NCBI GenBank assembly: GCA_033065855.1
Contig: JAVXUO010002385.1
Location: 1-64,000 of the forward strand
From: Escallonia rubra
Taxonomy: Eukaryota > Streptophyta > Magnoliopsida > Escalloniales > Escalloniaceae
Length of the DNA stretch: 64,000 nt
Direction: 5' to 3'
Within the stretch, counting starts at the first letter, position 1; each line of letters opens with the position of its first letter. Below, piece by piece: positions 11,979 to 22,599 of this stretch. Under the pieces are notes generated by a model, which was given only the letters and a program-made list of their open reading frames with translations, did no database searches and was not told the DNA's origin. The translations under genes were made by a program, and so were the position numbers.

Positions 11979-12045
11979 GTTCTTTATAACCTGGGAGGAT
12001 CTAGCAAGAAGTCCAGACATAGCATCGACATGTTCAGTAGTACGA
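11979..12045 (-). other. Unplaced exon-like segment in unit 1
   Basis: The minus strand here reads an open [15 protein letters not shown] followed by CAG|GTTATA, a plausible donor site. It lies where intron 6 of the importin gene would be, and the corresponding place in the intact copy (around 13740) lacks about 60 of these bases. It may be a lost alternative exon or chance. Confidence 0.25.
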
Positions 12046-12143
12046 ACATTATATATCATTAAGTAACAACCAACAAGCAGCAGCTAGCATCAATCGTAAA
12101 GTATTGAATTCAAAGCCCAATCAAGCGTAATTGCATGTTTTTC

Positions 12144-13847
12144 CAGATCCCGCTGCCAACTGAGTTACCAGTGACAGTAAGGGGTCAGCTCTCTACGTCT
12201 ATAATCTATATAGATACAAACAGGCGCGCGAGAGCACGCACACACACATGCAAAGACACGTATATATGCACATCGTTTCCTACCAAACCAACATGTCGTG
12301 TACGTGTTTGTACACTGACCGTTGGTTTCGAGGGTAAAGAGTAAGAAAATTGATTTAGAGGGAAACGACGTGGCCAAATAGATCTTGGAAATGTATACAA
12401 ACATGCGGTTGGTTTGGATGGAAAAAAGCTAGGGAGATGGCTTAAAGGGAAACATCGTGGCTAAATTCATGTTCGGAAAGCTGATTTGACTGACAAGGTA
12501 GAGAAAGATTGTTCGAGGTTCCACAAATTCAAGTTTGACCCGTCAATTGGTGAATACAACATGAAATTGAAACATCAAGGTGAAGAGAGCTAAAACTGAT
12601 GGAGTAAAATGATATGCTTACATGACCTCAAAGCTCAATGTTTTAAGTGCTAAAACTCCATCATTAACAAGAAACCCGTTAACTACTCCCTAGAAACTGT
12701 AACCTAAAAATAGCCTCCAATCATTAATTACAAACTGTTCACGGCCATCACCATATGGTATCACCCGGCAGCAGATGGTCATCATCCTCCACTGACCAGT
12801 ATGTTTTGAGAATCTTCATGGCCTTCTCATATATCTCATTGTTGTAGTGCGTCTGAAGGAGTTCAATCTTCTCCCTCCCTTCAACTTCTTCAACCAACTG
12901 GACATATTCATTATCGTGGCCCATGCTATTCTTAGAGGCTTCCCCATGCATTAGAATCTTTTCAAGCCCTTCCAGGCAGGAAATGACAATTTCAGGGTCA
13001 GAACATATTGCAAGGTCACAGAATGGCTTAATACAATCCTTCATCTCCAAATACCTACCAACCAACACGAGGAAAACATTTTCTAACTTGTGATGTAAAC
13101 TAATAGTTACATGAAAGATAAAATAGTCAAGGTAGCTATACCCGAGTTGTTCGTAGCTTCCACCAGATATAGCGTTTGACATTGCACAAGCAGCCTCTCG
13201 CTTGATCTCAAACTCTGCATTTGTTAGTAGTTGAACAAGCACGCTCACGATACGGGCATCAATTACAGCCTGGGTATCCCAAAATAACAAGCCATTAGCA
13301 TGAAAAAATAAGGTGATAGAGGTCTCCAACAACATACGCGCCATACCAATTCCTTTTCCTTCAAGAGGAAGGGGAAGAAGGTTTTTGTGGGGGGGTGGGG
13401 GGGGGGGGGGGTTGGAAGTAAATGTACTTGCATCTTAAAATAAATTGGACTGTGCTGAGGAAGATTTCAAAAGCAACCATTGTAACAGTTCAGAAGCAAG
13501 TGAGTCTAAAGTAAAGATTTCTTGTGCCTACGATTCGCTCACCTGAATTTGATCTCGATTCCCAGCTGTAATGTTTGAGATTGCCCAGCAAACTTCCTTC
13601 TTGATGTGCTTCTTGTCATGATTCAAGAGAGCTAAAAGGGAAGAAAGGGCACCATGCTCTAGGACAGCCTGAAGGAATATGAAAAAAGCTTCAACAAATG
13701 AAAGCAAGAAAATAAAAGCAAGAAAGTAAGAAGACACGTAGAAGTACGAACATTACATATCATTAAGTAACAATCAACAAGCAGCAGCTAGCATTAATCG
13801 TAAAGTATTGAATCCAAAGCCCAATCAAGCGTAATTGCCTGTTTTTC
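12144..13847 (-). repeat. Tandem duplication unit 2 (importin 3' end)
   Basis: This unit contains exons 7-9 of the intact importin gene and the 3' flank down to a truncated transposon end (12144-12193, GGGGTCAGCTCTCTA at its edge). The transposon piece begins at CCAGATCCCGC, inside the terminal repeat that is complete at 9600-9720, so the duplication breakpoint lies within that terminal repeat. Confidence 0.75.
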
Positions 13848-16800
13848 TACAAGAAATAGAAGCAAAGCAAATCTATTGATACCATCAATAGACTTCAATT
13901 CCCAATGCTTGACATTTGACTAAGAATTGAAGACAGAAAATCAAATACCAACTTAAAGAAGGTACTGACAATCAGTACTTCTAAAAATAAGAATAAAAGT
14001 AACATTGCAAATTACACAGATAAGCTGAATGACTTTTACTGGAACTTTTGGGTATAGAACAATTTTCTAAGTAAAAAGAATTTCCCCTGATGGTCTGCAG
14101 AAGGATATTATAAACTTTTAACTGAGGGGTTCAAGAAGAGACAGGCTCGCAAGGTAAGAGCAAAACAAGGTTGATGGCCTGTTATAACCGATTAATGACT
14201 CTAGAAAGAACAGGATGCATCAATTGTAGAAGAACTTAAGCGCAAGCTATTAGCTTGTTTGGCTCTTAGTTGCCCAAAGCGGGGGCGGGACGGGGGCGGG
14301 AGCAGGAACGGGGGCAGGAGAGCGTAAGAACCTGGAAGAATTTAAGGTTGAGAGCAGCTTGAATAAATAAATGCGTTGAAGAGTATTACCATTTCTTGAA
14401 TATAGTTTGAGAGAGGGGGGGGGGGGGGGAGGGAGGGCAACAACACACAAGGAGGCTTTAAGGACTTGAAGGAAGACAGAAACAAGGAATTGAGTCGGGC
14501 TTGATTTTTAGGTACTCTCTCACTTGTTCCATGCATTTCTGTCCAGCTGACGGGATTATGAGCTTGGGACGAGATCCCATGGAGCTCCTAACTTGGGATC
14601 GCAAAAGAGAGTTTCCGAGAGAGAAGCGTCACCATATGAGGAGTTTCCTGCAACTAAGGTCTGGCTAATCCGAAAGAGAAAAGGAACAAGTGTTGAGAGT
14701 TAATCTGGTAACAGACAAGAGGAATAAGAAAAGGAAAGGGAAGAGGAAAAGGAATTAAACAAAATGAGACAACGTTAGCTTTATTGTAGGCGCCAAAAAT
14801 TGAAGAACCTCTTAAGCTAGCAAACTCATGACAAGATTAACCTAGTAGGTAACATCCACTTGTTTTCAAGAGTAATTAGGTGAAATTGATAAATGAAACC
14901 ACTTGGAAATTTGAAACAAATTAAGTTAGCAAATACATTAACAATATCTCTTTCTTCATACTTCCTCTAAAAAATGAGACAGCTCTACAATAACAAGTAA
15001 ATCACAACATTTGCCATATCTACTAGTAGTTGTATTATTGTGCAACGAAAAACAAAGTAGCAAATCGTAAGATATACACTATAGTTCCATACTTCATACA
15101 ACGTCCAGCATATCGTCAAAAGCCCTTTGCATGTTCTATCAATAAGGTGAATGTTATGGTGGCAGATTCACTGCCAATGGCGAGCCAGCATTCCGCTCAA
15201 GTCTCCAGCATTGTTGAAAAAAGTGAAATCAAGATTTACTACTGTCACATTTCATCCTCGATGCTGCCATGGCTTAGCTTTTTAAGAATACTTCAAAATT
15301 CAAGTTTGACAAAACATGCAAATTCACTTCAAGATATCATGCTGCCTACAAATTACCATCTCTCCCGCGTGAAATTTTGCTTGCTTTTGAAGATGCTGTT
15401 CAAAGCCGCAAAAAAGAAAAAGCGAAAATTTCACATCATTCCTTTGTTGTGGAAAGCAAATGGTTTCAGAACTCCCAGATCAGGAAAAAACCTATGCATT
15501 GTCATCGACCACGTACCCATATCCTCAACTAAATCACTAAGTATATAGGAGTAATGAACTCAATAAGATCTTTTACCTGGATTGTTGTAACAACAATATA
15601 GATTTGTAGGTTTATCACAATGGCATCAATTTGAATGGTTTTCACTAGGTGGCAACCAGGTTGTCAAAAGTGAAATTCACAAACAGAGGATGAATCTTGG
15701 GTCTATATAGTATGACCAAGTCGTCATTCCGTTCTCCCACCGAAGCTGCTTGCGAGGATCATCAGCAAGTATTGAGTTTCTATGTGGCATGGCTATTAGA
15801 TATAACAGGTCTGAGGACATCCAAAAGTGAAAGCTTAAAGAGGAAAGAAACAGAAGAAAGATAAGTTGATTTTAGCCATATGTTGGAAGTGCAAGTCAGA
15901 TTTGATTAACTCGAAAACTGAAGTTCCAAGAAAACGCAAATGTCTGCATCAACCTTTATAATATTCTACATTACAAACACAATATGCAATATTAACAGCT
16001 TTTGATAAAAGAAGTGAAATACGCAATAGAGGTGCAATTCCTGCATAGTCAAACATCTAAGCCTAGCTCGATACGGCGATACTTTAGGTAAGGTTCAACT
16101 TTTCAGTGCCTAGTAAATCAAACAACTGAAGCAGTTCCTTTTCAAGTAATTAATTAACGGTAAAAAATAGTGGCAAGACCAGAATATATCAATAGCAAGG
16201 AGAAGCGCGATTATAGATTGCCAAAAGGATGAACTACCCATGCAGTCACCCACCACCCTTGTATATGCCACTAACGAGATTACGACTCGTTACTTGCAAT
16301 GCCACATTTCTTGAAAACAGATGTTCTTTGCAGCCAGCATCATGTTCCAAAAGCTAACTTGAAAAATGAGATTAATTGGTAGTACAAGACGATCATAATA
16401 CACCAAAAAAAAAAAAAGACAACTATGAGAAACTCAAAAGAAGGAAGGGAAGGCAAGAAGGCTTAAACACCCGCAAGGATCGAAATAAGATGTCGTTGCA
16501 AGAAACTACACAAGGGCAGAAATGGTCATTAGTAGTCCAAAGAAGACTATATCATGAGAAGTTGTAATCGCGTATGGTATAATTGGCAACTAAGGCTTTC
16601 TTGAAGTATGTAGCCATGTTCACATGGAAATTCACTAAACGAACGTGAAGCAAATGTAAATAGCTAGATATCACTAGTGAAGAGTGAACTATAATTTGTT
16701 GGTTTCTACACGCAGTGGGGTGAGTGTGATAGATGTTGAAAGTAAAGGAACAATTGCAGAATCTACCCCTAACTGCAGCACATTCAAGTGCCTTCTAGAT

Positions 16801-18585
16801 TTAGTTCATATTCATAAGCAATTTACAATTTGGTTTTTACGGGGCTATTAGCCAGCCTTCTAGATTTCCCAATCTTCAATTGGGCTATTTGGTTTTAGTC
16901 AATCTTAAGTGGATGAGCCTAAACTTTAGTTTCGTGTATAAAGAAATAAAGGGATGCAACCAGCTCTAATCTGCCATATGTAGAGTCTCCAATCCCTACT
17001 AGTAAGTGAGCTATTACCTCTGTCTACAATTGGGTCAGTAAAGAAGCTACATAGAAGCCACGTTGGCAACCATATTCTGCTTCTCCCTTTTCTCATTTGA
17101 GATAACTTTCTTCTCAAACGGGGTTGTAAGAAACAAGAATGAAACAAGTAAAGCCTAGTTATGGCTGCAATAGGAATGCATTACGGTCCTTTAAGACAGA
17201 GAGCACAACAAACTTAAAAAAGCCACACAATGAAATAAACTAATGGTAATGCACAGAACTAGACAGCATGTTGAGTACCTGAGTCTGAGAGACATTCCCT
17301 GTAGTAATATTTCCAATGGTCCGCAAGGCAGCCATAATCAACGATGTCGGTTGATAGCTAAAAAAATCAAACGTTGTCTTTCCACGTAAGGATTAGCATA
17401 TGTCTTAACTATAGGCTAAAAAATATGCATGCAATAATTGAAAAAGAGAGCACATTTACCCTAAGAAAGTGATCAGCCGAGGACAGACGCCAGCATCAAT
17501 AACATACTGGATCTCCTCACCAGTACCCTCAGAAAGGTATGAAAATGCCAAGCAGGCATCATCTAGAACTTCCTCGTCTTCGACTTCTATAACCGAAGCA
17601 AGAGTAGCGAGGATACGTTCCCTCTGCTCATTAACAAAAGCATTTAGAACAAACATTAGAAGAATGAATAATGATAAAAATAACTCAAAATGTATCGGTA
17701 GCAATCAAACTTAGCAACCACTTTCTAACCTGAAAGTTCTTAGGCAAGGGCTTCCAAACACAAAAGTTGGATAATGTCCAAGTAGCAGTTCGTAGCATTG
17801 AATGTTTTCTACGACGTTTGGCATTATCGCAAATTTTGACCACGTGATCACAAGCCCCAAATTGGAGAATGAGATCACGATGTTCTCGTGAATTGCCCGC
17901 AACATTTGCTAAAGCCCAAAGTGCCTAAAATTAAGGAAAAAAGGGCGAAGTTAACAAGTTTATCATATACGCTGCCCAAACACCCATAAGAGACTTTTTC
18001 CAAAACCCTCCTCACAATACAGGTATATTAACCTGCGAAACACCCATTGGTTATCGTTGTACTACCTGTTCCCGCACTTGGTCATTGAAAGATTGTAGTG
18101 ACACAACAAAGGCTTGGAAAGCCCCGTGCTTGGATAGTTCCTCCGTATGTTGGGGTTCACCAGACGCTATATTTGCTAGAGTCGAGAATGCCTCAAACTG
18201 AAATTTTTTTCAACTCATAAGCAAAACAAATCAAACCTAACAAATAATTTTACCAATTACAGAACTAAACTTTAAACCTGCAGGCGTGGGTAGTCCTCCC
18301 TCCTTGCATATTTCACCAAGTAAGGAACAAGGCCAGAATCTACAACTCTATCTATGGGAGGATTTTCTTCTGCTTAAACAATACGAGACAAAGTACTAAA
18401 ATAGTCAGATTTTAAAGGGGAAATAGAGCCGCAGAAACACACATACTGCTTTAAAGAAACCAAAAAGAAGAAGAACCTGCTAGCAAGTTATTGAAATAGG
18501 TAACGCCTTCAACTAACAAGCTTCGAATGTCTACACCTGGCCGCTCTAGTTTAACAAGTGCAACCATTCTATCATAAATTTCTAC
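12748..18585 (-). CDS. Importin-alpha-like protein lacking IBB domain
   Basis: Armadillo-repeat nuclear import adaptor. Importin-alpha normally binds a nuclear localisation signal with its ARM groove and importin-beta with an N-terminal IBB domain. Exons on the minus strand: 18585-18477, 18372-18278, 18197-18066, 17924-17730, 17623-17460, 17357-17279, 13668-13543, 13269-13142, 13054-12748. All junctions are GT-AG and the phases join into 1335 bases (444 residues plus stop). ARM repeats follow the family order: [79 protein letters not shown], then the acidic C-terminal region ending GDTIW. Plant importin-alphas are about 530 residues; the missing part is the IBB and the start of ARM1. The first exon opens after an acceptor; the first in-frame ATG is codon 7. 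Several NLS-contacting Trp are replaced ([25 protein letters not shown]). Intron 6 is 3.6 kb. It may be a degenerate or neofunctional paralogue; expression is unknown. Confidence 0.85.
13848..17270 (-). other. Large intron 6 of importin-like gene
   Basis: This lies between exon 7 (13543-13668) and exon 6 (17279-17357). It contains a G-run near 14407-14420, a GGGGGCGGGA-rich patch at 14280-14325 and an ORF at 15030-15548 (+) whose translation I do not recognise. No transposon protein or terminal repeat was found. Plant introns this long usually owe their size to old insertions. Confidence 0.6.
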
Positions 18586-18728
18586 CTTCAAAAACCAAAA
18601 CATGGTTTAATACGGCCTTAGATATAACTACAAAAGATAACATAGCATAATAACTAGAAAAGACACCATAGCATACTAACCATACTTGACAGCCAAAAAT
18701 TGAGCAAGAGGCAGCCCTTCAGTTGAGT

Positions 18729-19160
18729 CCAGTGGCGGAACCAGGATTTCACTCCAAGGGGTGCTAAAAATATATCGAAGTTACTAAATTTTTTTATAAG
18801 CAAAATAATACACAAAAACAGAGTGCACTATTTGATAATACACAAAAAAAATACTAAAAAAGCATCCAAAAGGTCTTATTAAGATTCATGAGAGCCACTA
18901 AAAACTCTTTACAGCACAAAAAAAAAAAAAACGAATACAAAATAGATATTTCAGTATTTACAAACGAAAATATTAAATAACTACTCTGAGGCCCCGAAAA
19001 TCGGTAGCGCTTGATAATAGCCTCATTCCCAATAATTTGAAGACATTTTTCTCAATGTAGTAAATAAAGCTATCATTCATCCATTTTTCTCGATGAGGCC
19101 CCTCGACACAGTCTCCCTTGCTTCGTTAACAAGGGGAGGCACAGGATTCCATATATTGCG
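18729..19160. mobile_element. Possible transposon end interrupting 5' region
   Basis: CCAGTGGCGGAACCAGGATTT followed by CCAAGGGGTGCTAAAAATAT resembles the CAGTGGCGGAGCCAGGA...GGGGTGC start found on many plant DNA transposons; a diverged version occurs at 43127-43165. The other end is not clear. It lies just upstream of the first recognisable importin exon and could explain the missing N-terminal coding exon. Confidence 0.35.
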
Positions 19161-20460
19161 CACATAGCATAAAAAGAGTTAAATATAAGAAACTCAGGTA
19201 TTTGTTTTGCTCCTTTCTTTCTCATTTATTCATTGTGTGCGCGCTCCTGAGGGTAGGAGGAGGGAGGGAGAAAGAGGAGTGAGTTTATAGATGTATTTGC
19301 GGAAAAGAATGAATTGGTACTCAGCAAATAGGAGGCATACCTCGAAAAGCTAAACAGGAATATAAAATCTCTAGGGACATGATTAATACCTCCTCCCAGG
19401 CTTAAAACACAAAGGAAGCAACCAAAGTCTAAGCACCTAATTTGAGCTCTATAATTGACTAATGTGTTAATTAGCAGCTTTCTGAATTATGTATTGGGTT
19501 GGTGCTCTGTTCAAGCTTCCCTGAATCTTTCTAAAAATTTGTATGTCTACAATGTAGATCTCTACTCTGTCCATAGGTGGTAGACATCTTCTTATTCATG
19601 TTGCATAAGCCCACCAAACCACTTAAATTCCAAGGTTACCTAGGTTCTAAATGCAGCACAATTCAGTAATCTACTCCCATAATCTGCAAGAGAAATGTGC
19701 TATTAACAACTTTGAGTCCTTATTTGATTTTCTTTATAGTTACCAATGGCATAACAATTGGGCTATATACCAAAACTCTCAACTGCATGCAAAGTCAATC
19801 ACAACAATTAGTTGAAAAACCATCTTCCTCTCAACCAGCAATATAAGGATATTGTTAAGTTCCATAAAAAAAAAGGGGAACGGCAAACCAAACCCACCGC
19901 CGTACACACTCAGTAAAGCAAGTGGCATTGGTTGATAGAAACAAAATACCATCAAAACCAAAATTATCCAGAAACCCAGATAACACCCATCTAGTCATTT
20001 GGATCAAAAGGTCTCCTTAAGACCTATACTATGATAAAGCCAAACACACTACCAGAGTACTAGTCCTCAATATAACCGGAAACCCAAAGAATCAAAGTCA
20101 AAAGGTTGGTTAGAGAAGTCCTCGCCTCTCCCGGCTCACCGTCGCCACTCGCAGTCGCCGGTCACTGCTTCTTCTTCAGTTGGTGGTTCCAGATCTGAAG
20201 ATGTCCTGCTCGACAGTCGGTGCCTCAACTCGTTCCAGATCTAAGTTGGCTTCCACTCGCCGTCGGCCGTCACCCGTCGCCGGTGAGTGAGTGTCTGCGG
20301 TCTGCCTGTCTGGGAGTGGGTGATTAACTGGCCGGCGACGGTGACGGCAGCCTACTTTTACTTGGAGACATGTGAGAGAGAAGATCGGAGGAATTTTTGA
20401 CCGTGAGAGACTTTTTACTTTCACTGTGGTTAAATAGTTTAAAGCTTAAATCGACACTCA
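19160..20460 (-). other. Upstream region of importin-like gene
   Basis: A GC-rich island at about 20110-20420 reads on the minus strand as a pyrimidine-rich leader (TTCTCTCTCACATGTCTCC), like a plant 5' UTR. It could be the original promoter/first exon of the importin gene, but no IBB-coding exon is visible between it and 18585. The rest, 19160-20100, shows nothing recognisable. Confidence 0.35.
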
Positions 20461-20483
20461 TTTACGACTCACTTTAATCGCGA

Positions 20484-20634
20484 CTAGTTAAATTTAAAAG
20501 AAGCGTCTACTGAGCTGAATTATTAAACTGATGAATCTGGGTGAGTTTTAAGTAGATAGTTAAATTTAAAAGAAGCGTCTACTCAACTTAATTATTAAAC
20601 TGATGAATTTAGGTGAGTTTTAGGTAGATAAATA
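20484..20634. repeat. 75-bp tandem duplication
   Basis: Two adjacent copies begin AGTTAAATTTAAAAGAAGCG and contain AATTATTAAACTGATGAAT and GGTGAGTTTT. They differ at only a few positions. Not coding. Confidence 0.75.
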
Positions 20635-20639
20635 TGGAC

Positions 20640-21755
20640 AGGCAAATGAGTTTGAGTCGTATGGCCACTCTCATGTGCCATCTATAATAAACTTATAAGC
20701 TTTTGCATTACAAAATTTAAAATTCTGGTAACGTTACAACTTATCTTTAAACTAAAAAAAAATTCAAAAATATGATGAGATGCTTTGTAGTGTGAAAAGC
20801 TTTATTAAAATTATGAAGATTAAATGACATATAACCCATTATGGTTTGACTGTTTCGGCAAATAAAACCCTAGGGTTTTAAATAGAAGCATCCAACCCTT
20901 GAAGGTCATAAAACCACGGTATTTGAGACCAAAACAGTACATTAGTTAAAAAATATGGACTGAACTTAAAATGTGTCATGCATATGCCATTCTTGAAAGG
21001 GTATTCAAGTAATACGACTATTATGTAACGAATAAAAATACAAAGCATATTAAATCTCAAAGTGTAATTTGCCTTTTTTGTTTCTTGACCTCTTTTTCTT
21101 CTTTACACCTACCTATTATTGCAACACCAATATTGGACTGTTGAATGGTATTTCAGTTGTGTTAAAAGAATATCATCACCTCCAAATATACTACTGTACT
21201 CAGAGCCAGATCAAGGATGCTAGGAACAAAGCAGAGAAGATTTATATAGTATGTCAATATGAGTGCTAAATACCTTTTGAAGGACTATCACCACACGCTT
21301 TCGGTTGACGGTTTTCTTAGTTTTCTCTGATGTACATTATTGCTTCCTAAAATATTTTCAATTTGGTTGTATAATAACTATGCTCTTTTGGTTTCTCATG
21401 GAAAATAGTCTCACTACTCTTGTATCCATGGGAAACAAGCTCTTTATCTTATGTGCTAATTCTCCAGCTTAACTAAATACTACCACCACACTAAGTGAGG
21501 GATTAAATACGATGACATGTTGGTAGCTTCAATAATTGAGTTGTGCTAAGATGGTTTCTAGTCGAGTTGGGGTGGATAAATGGATGACAAAGGTAATTGA
21601 ATGAGTTGGTGATAACTACGGTGATGAGTGGTGAGGCCACCAACTAAGGATCATGGAGGTTGGTGGGTTGGAGCTCACGGACTCCGATATGGATGGCCGG
21701 AGGCACGAAGATAGATGCCTATAAAGGAGAGAGGAGACTGAAATTTTCTAGGTAT
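20640..21755. other. Intergenic stretch, no gene recognised
   Basis: AT-rich sequence with short open frames of no recognised family, ending at the left terminus of the large Mutator-like element near 21756. I see nothing else that I can support. Confidence 0.4.
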
Positions 21756-22599
21756 TTCCTATGCTGATTTGTTGACCGCGCGGGAAACTTCGGGTAAGTT
21801 ACCCTCGCGATCTGACTGTTTATCCTTAAAAGACAGACGGCCCATATCCTTTTTTTTTCCTAAAAAGTAGCCGTTCGCTAAATAGTTAGCGGACGGGCAT
21901 TTTGTCTAAAATGCCCCCGCTTGCCCATCCGCTACACAGCATAGTGGACAATTTTTTTACCCTGACATTTATCAGCGAAAAAGTCGTCCGCCACCCCACG
22001 TAGCGGACGACTTCGCTACGACTTTTGGCTTGGGGTGGCGGACGACTTTTGGCTAACAACATGTCACATTTGTCTGTCCCCTTCTCCTTCCGCTACTCTA
22101 TATGGCGGATGGTGGGGTAGATATACCCAAAATTGCCCTAATTCTCAGCTCTTCTTCTATTTTCAACTCTTAAGCTCCACTTGCCTCCATTTTCAGCTCC
22201 CTTCAAGTTCCAAGTTTCAAGCTTCACTCAAGTAAGGTAAGTTTGTGATCTCAAAAGCTTATGGGTAGATTGGTGAGTTTTTTTTTTTAGATTATGTTTG
22301 TCATATTTGACATGCTAAATCAGTCTATTCACTAAAGTAATTTTAAAACTTTATGTTCAAGAAATTATACTTTTGTAATTAATTTTCATGCCTAAAAAAG
22401 TTACAATTTGATGCTGAAACGTAATTTTTTTAAGATTATGTTTGTTATATTTGGCATGCTAAATTAGTCTATTAATTAAAGGAATTTTTATTTGTTATAT
22501 TCAATGTTTTTATATTTTTGTAATTAATTTTCATGCCAAAAAAATGTTACAAATATTATACTTACACGTAATTTATTTTTACATAGGTCTTGCTTCAAA

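Larger units (their letters stand above)
9670..12143 (-). repeat. Tandem duplication unit 1 (importin 3' end)
   Basis: This segment repeats 12144-13847 in direct orientation: the same transposon-end piece, the same GTGTACGTGTTTGTACACTG block and flank (9780-10010 against 12255-12480), and the same three importin exons. The junction is visible at about 12143/12144, where TGTTTTT from the upstream end of unit 1 meets CCAGATCCCGC. Unit 1 is longer because it contains the insertion at about 10456-11095. The similarity is high in introns as well as exons, so it is a segmental (not processed) duplication. Confidence 0.8.

Noticed and set aside
15030..15548. 172-codon plus-strand ORF
   Set aside because: Located in the large intron of the importin gene on the opposite strand, with no recognisable domain or flanking gene structure. 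Kept only as a note in the intron entry.
20176..20424. 82-codon minus ORF as possible first exon of importin gene
   Set aside because: Its text lacks the Arg/Lys-rich IBB signature; it looks like translated 5' UTR.
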